Positions 36,197-43,482 of a stretch of 64,000 nucleotides of DNA are shown in pieces (within the stretch, counting starts at the first letter, position 1; the number at the start of each line of letters is the position of its first letter). The notes beneath the pieces were generated by a model. It had not been told where the DNA came from, searched no databases, and saw nothing but the letters and a program-made list of their open reading frames with translations. This stretch comes from Stenotrophomonas humi (lineage in GTDB: Bacteria; Pseudomonadota; Gammaproteobacteria; Xanthomonadales; Xanthomonadaceae). Both the position numbers and the translations under genes were made by a program. The stretch is taken from assembly GCF_001431415.1 (NCBI RefSeq), contig NZ_LDJI01000020.1, positions 1 through 64,000 on the forward strand, given 5' to 3'.

Positions 36197-38110
36197 GTGG
36201 TGAAGCACGGACGTAACTGGTTGTTGGCGATGGCGCTGGGCATGTCGCCGTGGCTGCCGGTGCAGGCGCAGCAAAGCGATGCGCGACAGGCCGCGATGCA
36301 GGTGCAGGCCCGCTATCCCGGGGTGATCGAACTGGAGGTGGATGCCAGCGACATCACCCGCCGCATCCAGCGCGTTCGGGAGCGCATTCCGGTATCCCCG
36401 GGCCCGTTGACGCTGTGGTATCCACAGTGGATTCCCGGCAACCACGCGCCGACCGGGCCGATCAACCAGATCGCCGGCCTGGTCATCCGTGGCAATGGGC
36501 AATCGCTGCAATGGACGCGCGATTCCGGCGACATGTATGCATTCAAGCTGCAGGTGCCCGAGGGCGTGAGCGTGCTGGATATCGAATTCCAGTATCTGTC
36601 GCCCACCGCTTCAGACCAGGGACGCGTGGCGATGACGCCGAACATGCTGGACCTGCAGTGGCACCGCGTGGTGCTCTATCCCGCAGGAATTGACGCACGT
36701 GGCATCCAGGTCAAACCGTCACTGCGCCTGCCCGAAGGCTGGCAGAGCGGCACCGCACTGGATGTGGCACGTCGCGACGCCGGTACCGAGCATTACCAGC
36801 CGGTACCGTTGATGACGTTGATTGATTCACCGGTGTTCGCCGGCCGTCACTTCAAGCGTTTTGCATTGGATGAAGCGGCAAAGCAGCCGGTGTGGCTGGA
36901 CGTGGTCGCCGAGAATCCGCAGGCCTTGCAGGCCGATGCAAAGGTGCTCGATGCACACCGCGCATTGGTGCGCGAAGCCGACGCGGTGTTCGGCGCACGG
37001 CCGTACACACGTTACAACTTCCTGCTGGCGGTGTCGGACGTATTCAGTGGCATCGGCCTGGAGCACGCGCAGTCCAGCGAGAACGGCATGCACGACGGTT
37101 ACCTGCGTGGTGAGCGGCCATTCCTGGACAACGACCTGCTGCCGCACGAGTACGCACATGCGTGGGTAGGCAAGGCATGGCGTCCACGGCCGACCTGGGT
37201 GCCGCATTACAACGGACCGATGCACAACGACGAACTGTGGATGTACGAAGGCCAGACCCAATACTGGGCGGTGGTGCTGGCTGCACGCTCGGGTCTGTGG
37301 AAGCCGGACTACGCGATGGCGATGCTGGCGCAGCTGCAGGCCAACTACGCCAGCCAACCGGGACGGCAATGGCGTGACCTGCACGACACCGTCCACCAGG
37401 GCATCCTCGATTTCAATTCCAAGCCGCAGGCCTGGGCCGATTGGCAGCGCGCTTTCGAGTTCTACAACGAGAGCACCCTGCTGTGGCTGGGGGTGGACGC
37501 GCGCCTGCGTGCCTTGTCCAAAGGCAAGGTGACCCTGGACGACTTCGCCCGGCGTTTCCATCAGGGCGGTGCGCAAGGTGAAATCCGCTTGTATGACCGT
37601 GCCGACGTGATGCAGGCGCTGGAGGCGGTGCAGCCGGGTGATTGGGATGCCTTCATCGGCAAGCGTCTTGATGCACGCGATGGCAGCGCACCGGATGGCC
37701 TGAAGGCGGCCGGCTGGGAGCTGTACTACGACGACAAGCCCAATCTCGTGGTTGCAGACGGCGAAGCCGACGGCGTGGCCGACCTGCAGTATTCGTTGGG
37801 CATCAAGGTCGGTGACGACGGCGTGCTGCAGGCGGTGGGTTGGGAAAGCCCGGCCTTCAAGGCAGGCCTGGCCAAGGATGTGACGGTGCTGGCGGTCAAT
37901 GGCCTGGCCTACAGCGGCGGCCGTTTGAAGCAGGCGGTGATTGATGCGAAGAGCGGCACGCCGATCGAATTGATCGTGCGCCAGGCCGACAGCTTCCGCA
38001 CCGTGCGCATCGACTACCGCGATGGCCTGCGTTATCCACACCTGCGCCGCATCGAGGGCGATGCGGACCTGCTGACGAAGATTCTGGCGCCGCGACGGCA
38101 ACAGCGTTGA
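36197..38110 (+). CDS. Secreted M61 family peptidase with PDZ domain, second copy
   Basis: The 637-residue protein has a signal peptide (residues 1-25, ending VQAQ) and the M61 zinc motif HEYAH near residue 316, with the EGQTQYWAV sequence near 352. The PDZ-like C-terminal domain matches the copy at 17945. Start is a GTG: 36197 or 36200, after a GGGGAGGGTGGGG run. The two paralogues share the order of all motifs but differ throughout, so the duplication is old. Confidence 0.9.
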   Translation: MVKHGRNWLLAMALGMSPWLPVQAQQSDARQAAMQVQARYPGVIELEVDASDITRRIQRVRERIPVSPGPLTLWYPQWIPGNHAPTGPINQIAGLVIRGNGQSLQWTRDSGDMYAFKLQVPEGVSVLDIEFQYLSPTASDQGRVAMTPNMLDLQWHRVVLYPAGIDARGIQVKPSLRLPEGWQSGTALDVARRDAGTEHYQPVPLMTLIDSPVFAGRHFKRFALDEAAKQPVWLDVVAENPQALQADAKVLDAHRALVREADAVFGARPYTRYNFLLAVSDVFSGIGLEHAQSSENGMHDGYLRGERPFLDNDLLPHEYAHAWVGKAWRPRPTWVPHYNGPMHNDELWMYEGQTQYWAVVLAARSGLWKPDYAMAMLAQLQANYASQPGRQWRDLHDTVHQGILDFNSKPQAWADWQRAFEFYNESTLLWLGVDARLRALSKGKVTLDDFARRFHQGGAQGEIRLYDRADVMQALEAVQPGDWDAFIGKRLDARDGSAPDGLKAAGWELYYDDKPNLVVADGEADGVADLQYSLGIKVGDDGVLQAVGWESPAFKAGLAKDVTVLAVNGLAYSGGRLKQAVIDAKSGTPIELIVRQADSFRTVRIDYRDGLRYPHLRRIEGDADLLTKILAPRRQQR

Positions 38111-38123
38111 ACGAAACCCGTGA

Positions 38124-38169
38124 GCCCTTCTCCCGTGGGGAGAAGGTGCCCCGAAGGGGCGGATGAGGG
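38124..38169. repeat. Hairpin repeat after M61 peptidase
   Basis: CCCTTCTCCC-GTG-GGGAGAAGG then TGCCCCGAAGGGGCGGATGAGGG. It is the best copy of the second repeat type, in the convergent gap between the M61 peptidase and the TonB-dependent receptor genes. Confidence 0.75.
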
Positions 38170-38195
38170 CGCTTCTGCTTTGCTCGTAGAAAGCC

Positions 38196-38233
38196 CACCC
38201 TCACCCCAACCCCTCTCCCATGGGGAGAGGGGC
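38196..38233. repeat. Hairpin repeat after TonB-dependent receptor
   Basis: ACCCTCACCCCAA then CCCCTCTCCC-AT-GGGGAGAGGGG. It is the first repeat type, mirrored against the element at 38124, and lies directly past the receptor stop on the minus strand. Confidence 0.75.
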
Positions 38234-38247
38234 TTCAAGCACAAGCC

Positions 38248-40497
38248 TCAATACTCCCAGCGGTAGCCGATCCCGAACGTCCGCCCCTGCGCCGGCACGC
38301 TGGAAATCTGTCCGTACGTCGCCGCCGCCTGCTGCCCGTACACGGTCTTGTAGTCGCGATCAGCCAGGTTGTAGATGCCGGCACTGAAGCGGCCTGCACC
38401 CAGCGGAATCTCCGCCAGCAGGTCGAACACCGCATAGCCGCTGATCTTGGCCGACGGCGTGGCACGAATGGTCGGGCTGACCGCCGCCACCTGCGCATCA
38501 CGCCAGGCATGGTCGCTGCCGCCGACGACCTGACCCTGCAAGCGCAGCAGGCTGTCAGTAGCGAAGCGCCACTGGCCGTACAGGCCGGCCTTCAGCGGCG
38601 ATACGCGAAACGCGTTGAGCTCACGCCACCGGCCTTTGGCATCCTTGTACTGGCCGCGCGTGCTGGCCACGCTGGCGCCGAACTCCCATTGCTCGCTGGG
38701 CAGGTAACGCAGGTTGGCTTCCACGCCCCACACGCGCTCGTCGGTGTCGGCCACCGACACGCTGTAGTCGCGGTTGAACTGCACGGTCTTGTCCGACTGG
38801 TTGTAGAACGCGGTCACGCCACCCTGGAGTGCGGCGTCATCGCTGCGGCGCCAGCCCAGTTCGAAACTGTCGACCTTGATCGGGCCGATGTGGCGGCTGT
38901 CGATGACGAAGCTGGCCGGCACGTCGCGCAGCATGCGCTGGGTGTCGGGCAGACTGAAGCCCTGCGAGAAATTGGCGAACAATTGCTGCCCATCGGCCAC
39001 TTTGTAGACCACGCCGGCATTGAACAGCGTCTGCGAATGGCGGACGTTGCCGCCTTGCAGCAGCTTGGGCACATAGGCCGGGTTGGCGGTGGCGGCGATG
39101 GCTTCGGTATAGGGCACCGAATCCTCGACCCGGTTGCGCAGGATCTGGTGACGCACGCCAGCCTGCACGGTCACGCGTTCGGTCAGCGGGTAGTCGCCCT
39201 GCAGGAACAGGCCGGTGGTATCCACGCGTACGTCCGGGCCCATCGCATAGCGCTGGGTCGGCACATAGTTCAGGCCATTGCTGGCGATGAAGGCATTGAT
39301 GTCGTAGGTCTGGCCGAGCTGGCTGTCCTTCTCGCGCTCATGGTCCACACCGTAGGAAAGCTGCAACACGCGGCCATCCACGTCGAAGGCCTTATGCAGC
39401 GCGCTGCGCATGCCCCACACGTCGATGTCGGTGTTGGACTGCATCGCCACATAGGCGAAACCGCCCGGCAACGCCGGATGCACCGCCGCCGAAACCGATG
39501 GGAACCAACGGCCCTTCTCGTTGCGGTAATACGCTTCCACGCTCAGCTCATGCCCGCCGAGGATGTCGCGGTTGCGGTACTGGGTGTTGATGCCCTGGTG
39601 CCTGGTACGCGGCTGCTCATCCAGCTGCAGGCCCTTCACTGCCAAATGGCTGGGGCGATAGGCCGGATTGAACAGCACCGCCAGACGTGGGCCGTAGTCC
39701 GGGCCGTAGTCGCTGTCCTGCTGGTCGTCGTACCAGCGCAGGCCCAGGCTCAGCTGCTGCTTTTCGTCAGGGTTCCAATCAAGGCGGCCGTTGAACTCCT
39801 TGGTCTCGGTGTCCTGCCGATCGGTCTGCGCGATCTCCGGGCCGATGCGACGGCCATCGGCATCCAGCGAGGCGCCCTGGCGCGCGTAGTTGATGCCGGC
39901 CGCGCCGCTGAGCGTGTTCCTGCGGAAGGTCACGGTCTGGGCCAGGTTCCAGGCCAGGTTGTCGCCATCAACATCCGAGGGGCTGCGCAGATTGGCCTGG
40001 GTGGCCAGCGCCAGCGGCTGCTCGCCCGGCTGCAGGGTGATGATGTTGATGATGCCGCCGCTGGCACCGGCGCCGTACAGCGCGGTGGCACCGGAGATCA
40101 CCTCGATGCGTTCGATCATCGTCGGCGAGATGCTGTTGAGCTGTCGCGAACCGTCGCGTGCTCCGGTCAGCGGCACGCCGTCGATCATCACCTGCACGCT
40201 GCGCCCGCGCATGGTCATGCCGTAGTTGCTGGTGGTGCCCGATGCCGGTGCCAGCGACGGCACCAGCTGGCCGAGGATGTCGGCGGTACTGCGACCGGCG
40301 GCAATCTGCTGCGCAACCTGCTCATGGTCGATGCGATACACGGTGCCGGCGATCTCGGCCACGCTGCGCGCGGCGCGGGTGGCGTTGACGCTGACTGTGT
40401 CCAGTTGCTGGACGTGGGTGTTGCCCTGCGCGTGCAGTTGGCCGCTGATGGCCAGGCTCAACAAGGCGAGCGGAAGGGTTGCCGCGTGATGCCGCAT
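38248..40497 (-). CDS. TonB-dependent outer membrane receptor
   Basis: This 749-residue outer membrane protein has a signal peptide (about 1-23, ending LHAQ), a plug domain at about 40-155 (VSVNATR, TADILGQLVPSLAP, YGAGASGGIINIIT), and a barrel through the aromatic C-terminus FGIGYRWEY. The plug and barrel resemble IutA/FecA-type siderophore receptors. It is last in a run after the MFS and unknown 128-residue genes, with a 19-bp gap, so an iron-siderophore uptake role is likely. Substrate is unknown. Confidence 0.92.
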   Translation of the reverse strand: MRHHAATLPLALLSLAISGQLHAQGNTHVQQLDTVSVNATRAARSVAEIAGTVYRIDHEQVAQQIAAGRSTADILGQLVPSLAPASGTTSNYGMTMRGRSVQVMIDGVPLTGARDGSRQLNSISPTMIERIEVISGATALYGAGASGGIINIITLQPGEQPLALATQANLRSPSDVDGDNLAWNLAQTVTFRRNTLSGAAGINYARQGASLDADGRRIGPEIAQTDRQDTETKEFNGRLDWNPDEKQQLSLGLRWYDDQQDSDYGPDYGPRLAVLFNPAYRPSHLAVKGLQLDEQPRTRHQGINTQYRNRDILGGHELSVEAYYRNEKGRWFPSVSAAVHPALPGGFAYVAMQSNTDIDVWGMRSALHKAFDVDGRVLQLSYGVDHEREKDSQLGQTYDINAFIASNGLNYVPTQRYAMGPDVRVDTTGLFLQGDYPLTERVTVQAGVRHQILRNRVEDSVPYTEAIAATANPAYVPKLLQGGNVRHSQTLFNAGVVYKVADGQQLFANFSQGFSLPDTQRMLRDVPASFVIDSRHIGPIKVDSFELGWRRSDDAALQGGVTAFYNQSDKTVQFNRDYSVSVADTDERVWGVEANLRYLPSEQWEFGASVASTRGQYKDAKGRWRELNAFRVSPLKAGLYGQWRFATDSLLRLQGQVVGGSDHAWRDAQVAAVSPTIRATPSAKISGYAVFDLLAEIPLGAGRFSAGIYNLADRDYKTVYGQQAAATYGQISSVPAQGRTFGIGYRWEY

Positions 40498-40516
40498 GGT
40501 GTCCTCGGGGAAGTCG

Positions 40517-41737
40517 TCAGAGAGAAGGGGAGGGAGCGGCCAGGCGCGCCATCACCGGCCTGCACAGCAGCAGGCCGACGACCGACGCAGCGGCCAACAA
40601 CAGGTAGTAGCCCGGATAACCCAGGGCCTTGGCGAGGAAGCCGGAAGCGGCACCGCCGAAGAAGAACACCAGCAGCTCGAAGCAGACCAGCAGGGTGAAG
40701 TCGGTGCCGGCCTGTTCGCGCGAACTCACCCGCATGAAAAGGGCATACAGGCTGGTCATCGCCACATAGCGCAGGGCCAGCATCGCGATCACCAGCGCGC
40801 CGAGACCCAACCGCGAGCTGGCCAGCACGCCGCTGTACAGCAGCAGCGCCAGCAGCACATACAGCGCGCTGCGCCACCAGCCGGCATGCATCAGCAGTTG
40901 TTCGGCACTGCGCTGCTTGAGCAGCGAGGCAGCGGCGACGGCGGCAAGCATGCCGATGCCGGCACCGGTCACCGAGATCAGCAGGCCGATGTCGGTCAGG
41001 CTCCACTGCTGGTCGACCAGCAGCGGGTTGATCATCGCCATCGCCGGCGCCTCGACCAACCGATACAGCAGCACCAGCAGCAGCGCCCAGCGGATCTGCG
41101 GGCGGCGCAGTGCATGCAGCACACCGGGGCGAGCGGCGTTGGCCGGACGCGGACGTTCGTCCACCGCCTGCACCGCAAGCAGGGTCAGCGCGCTCATCGC
41201 GGCCAATGTCAGCAGCGCCACGTTCCAGCCGCGCGTTTCATACAGCCACAGCACGCCGGCACCGCCGACCATGCTGCCCAGCGCCACGCCAACGCTCTGC
41301 GCCATGCTGCCCAACCGGTGCTCGGCCGGTGCCAGTGCTTCGACGGTGTAGCCGTCGATGGCGATGTCCTGGGTGGCGGCGACGGTGGAGATCCACAGGC
41401 CCACCGCGACGAACACGGTGAGGCCGTGATCCAGCCCGGTCACCGCCAGCGCCAGGATGCCGGCCAGCAGCAACAACTGGGTCAGCCACAACCAGGTGCG
41501 GCGGCGGCCCAGCCGTGGCAGGTGCCAGCGGTCGACCAGCGGTGCCCACAGGAACTTGAACGCCCACGGCAGGTACAGCAGCGAGAGCATGCCGATCCAG
41601 CGCAGGTCCACGCCCTGGCTGCGCAGGATGGCCGGCACCGCCACGTTGTAGAAGTACAGCGGCAGCGCGTGCGCCATGTACAGCACCACGATCACGCTCA
41701 AACCGAGGCCGGAGACGGCGTTGCGCTCAGCGCGCAT
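40517..41737 (-). CDS. MFS transporter of the siderophore locus
   Basis: The 406-residue protein has about 12 membrane segments and looks like the AmpG/siderophore type of the major facilitator superfamily; a DRWHLPRLGRRR loop between helices 2 and 3 is the conserved MFS motif region. The start at 41737 overlaps the end of the 128-residue gene. Location between that gene and a TonB receptor suggests siderophore or xenosiderophore export or inner-membrane import. Direction is not known. Confidence 0.88.
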   Translation of the reverse strand: MRAERNAVSGLGLSVIVVLYMAHALPLYFYNVAVPAILRSQGVDLRWIGMLSLLYLPWAFKFLWAPLVDRWHLPRLGRRRTWLWLTQLLLLAGILALAVTGLDHGLTVFVAVGLWISTVAATQDIAIDGYTVEALAPAEHRLGSMAQSVGVALGSMVGGAGVLWLYETRGWNVALLTLAAMSALTLLAVQAVDERPRPANAARPGVLHALRRPQIRWALLLVLLYRLVEAPAMAMINPLLVDQQWSLTDIGLLISVTGAGIGMLAAVAAASLLKQRSAEQLLMHAGWWRSALYVLLALLLYSGVLASSRLGLGALVIAMLALRYVAMTSLYALFMRVSSREQAGTDFTLLVCFELLVFFFGGAASGFLAKALGYPGYYLLLAAASVVGLLLCRPVMARLAAPSPSL

Positions 41738-42113
41738 CGGCGGCCTCCATGTGACGCGCGATCCACCGGGTGCCGGCGGCGGCATCGGTGGTGACGAAGT
41801 AGGGCACGCCCCAGGCCGCATGCAGCGCCGGGGTGTCCAGCCGCTGCTGTTCCTCGGCCGAGGTGGCGATGCGCACCAGCCCCCTGCAGAAGCTGCGGAA
41901 GGCTGCTTTGTGCTGCTTGTACCAGACCGCCTGGATCGCCCGGTAGTCGTCGCAGAAGCTGGCGCCGGGCAGGGTGGTGGCGATGAAGTAGAACGGCGTT
42001 CCGGCAACGATCAGGCGTTCCACGTCGGCCAGCCAATGGCGGATTTCCTCCGCGCTTACCTGCCCATGGAAGACAGCGCGGATCACCGCCGTCTGGTCGA
42101 TCGTCAAACCCAT
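41727..42113 (-). CDS. 128-residue protein of unknown function in siderophore locus
   Basis: I do not recognise this family. It has no signal peptide or membrane segment; sequence is mixed helix and strand with two Cys residues in SFCDDYRA and SFCRGL. It overlaps the start of the MFS gene and starts next to the divergent Fur-box promoter. Length, codon use and overlap indicate a real gene, and position indicates an iron-related role. Confidence 0.7.
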   Translation of the reverse strand: MGLTIDQTAVIRAVFHGQVSAEEIRHWLADVERLIVAGTPFYFIATTLPGASFCDDYRAIQAVWYKQHKAAFRSFCRGLVRIATSAEEQQRLDTPALHAAWGVPYFVTTDAAAGTRWIARHMEAADAR

Positions 42114-42161
42114 TGCCGCTACCTGTTCAGGAAAGAAAGGACCACGGCGAGCGCCACGACC

Positions 42162-42180
42162 TCAAATGAGAATAGTTACC
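42162..42180. promoter_or_regulatory. Fur-box-like sequence in divergent siderophore promoter
   Basis: TCAAATGAGAATAGTTACC matches the 19-bp Fur consensus at about 12 of 19 positions, with the core AATGAGAAT. It lies between the divergent siderophore-locus and AraC genes, so iron control of both is likely. Confidence 0.6.
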
Positions 42181-42192
42181 AACTCCATTGCA

Positions 42193-42222
42193 AGTTTAGG
42201 CGGAGCGACGGAAAATTTAGGC
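42193..42222. promoter_or_regulatory. Direct repeat, candidate AraC-family site
   Basis: AGTTTAGGC (42193-42201) and AATTTAGGC (42214-42222) differ by one base and are 21 bp apart start to start, i.e. two helical turns. AraC-family regulators often bind such direct repeats. It lies 18-47 bp from the AraC start codon and near the Fur-like box. Confidence 0.55.
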
Positions 42223-42239
42223 ACGACCACATTCCTGGG

Positions 42240-43202
42240 ATGCCCTGCATGCAGGTTTTCACCTGCGCCGAACTGATGACCGCGGCCCATGCACTGGGCG
42301 GCCAGGTCGATTTCGATGTCGGCATGGCCGACGCCACGCCGGTGCTGGCCGGCTGGCAGCAGGTGCATACGGTCGATGACGGCGTGGTGCTGTACCTGAG
42401 CCGCAGCCGCGACATGGTCGGTGGCTGCAGCCACAACCGCCTGGCACCGGGCATCACCGCCGGTTTTCTGGTGGATGGCGAGGCGGACGTGGCCATCGGC
42501 AAGCATCGGCTGCGCCTGGAAGGCGCGCACCGGCGCATGCCGACGATGCTGGTGCATCTGCGCGAGGAAGATAGCTTCCAGCGTCATTGGCAGGCGGGCC
42601 GGCAGGAAAGCAAGGTCAGCCTGCACCTGAGTGATGACTGGCTGCGCCGGCAGTTGGATGGCGATGCCACCGGTAGCGCGCGGTTGTCGCGGGTATGCCG
42701 CAGCCACGCCGACAACCAGTCGTGGCGGCCCGGTGCACCACTGTTGCAGCGGGCGGCGCACCTGATGGAGAGCGCGCCGCAATCCCTGCCATTGGTGCGG
42801 CGCCTGCAACAGGAAAGCTTCGCGCTGGAACTGGCAGCCGACGTGCTGCAGACGTTGGCCAGCGACACCGGCGAAAGGCTGCTCGGCGTACACCTGCAGC
42901 GCTGCGTGGCCCGCCTGCATCAGTGGCTGGAAAGCGGTGAGGCCGACGCACTGAGCATCGCGCAGATGGCGCGCCAGCTCGGCACCAACGCGGTGGATCT
43001 GCAACGCGGTTTCCAGCAACTGCACGGCAGCAGCATCGTTGCCTACATGCGCACGCTGCGGCTGGAACGCGCACGCCAAGCGTTGCTGCGCCAGCGCGTA
43101 CCGGTGGATGTCGCCGCTACCATCGCCGGCTACGCGCACACCAGCAGCTTCAGCGCAGCGTTCAAGCGCCTGTTCGGCGTATCACCCTCGCAGCTGAAGT
43201 AA
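42240..43202 (+). CDS. AraC family transcriptional regulator
   Basis: The 320-residue protein has the AraC/XylS DNA-binding domain at about residues 235-318 (SIAQMARQLGTN..., then DVAATIAGYAHTSSFSAAFKRLFGVSPSQLK-type pattern). The N-terminal part could bind a ferric siderophore, as in PchR/AlcR-like regulators. The ATG at 42240 or 42249 is possible. It is divergent from the siderophore locus and likely activates it. Confidence 0.9.
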   Translation: MPCMQVFTCAELMTAAHALGGQVDFDVGMADATPVLAGWQQVHTVDDGVVLYLSRSRDMVGGCSHNRLAPGITAGFLVDGEADVAIGKHRLRLEGAHRRMPTMLVHLREEDSFQRHWQAGRQESKVSLHLSDDWLRRQLDGDATGSARLSRVCRSHADNQSWRPGAPLLQRAAHLMESAPQSLPLVRRLQQESFALELAADVLQTLASDTGERLLGVHLQRCVARLHQWLESGEADALSIAQMARQLGTNAVDLQRGFQQLHGSSIVAYMRTLRLERARQALLRQRVPVDVAATIAGYAHTSSFSAAFKRLFGVSPSQLK

Positions 43203-43222
43203 CCCCGGCAGGAAACAGCCCC

Positions 43223-43250
43223 GGTAGGAGCGGCTTCAGCCGCGAAGCCG
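43223..43250. repeat. TAGGAGCGGCTTCAGCCGCGAAGCCG palindromic repeat
   Basis: GGTAGGAGCGGCTTCAGCC with GCGAAGCCGG can form nested stems (CGGCTT/AAGCCG). This repeat type is widespread in Pseudomonas and Xanthomonadaceae. It lies 20 bp past the AraC stop, at the left edge of the restriction cassette. Confidence 0.6.
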
Positions 43251-43396
43251 GCGAATGGCCCCGCCGCGAAGACATTCCGGTTGCTGATGATCGTTCAAGG
43301 AGAATCTGCGTCACCTGCTCGGGTAATGCAGTTCGTGCCTGTCTGGAATTGCTGATGAAAAGATTCGTAGACCAAGGGGATATTGATCAGTGTCCC

Positions 43397-43406
43397 GGGG
43401 GGGGGG
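43397..43406. repeat. G10 tract next to hsdR
   Basis: Ten consecutive G residues follow CCC. A run this long is uncommon and may slip in length. It lies 77 bp beyond the hsdR stop and could mark an edge of the inserted cassette. Confidence 0.85.
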
Positions 43407-43482
43407 CAGCTTTCGACCCGAAGCGGTCGGTTACTGTCAGCGGTTGTTGAACTAATCCACTGCGATCCATCGCTACCCGCGC

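Noticed and set aside
38509..40698. 729-codon plus-strand frame opposite the TonB receptor gene
   Set aside because: The minus strand has plug and barrel motifs; the plus frame is Ala/Val/Gly-rich antisense sequence.
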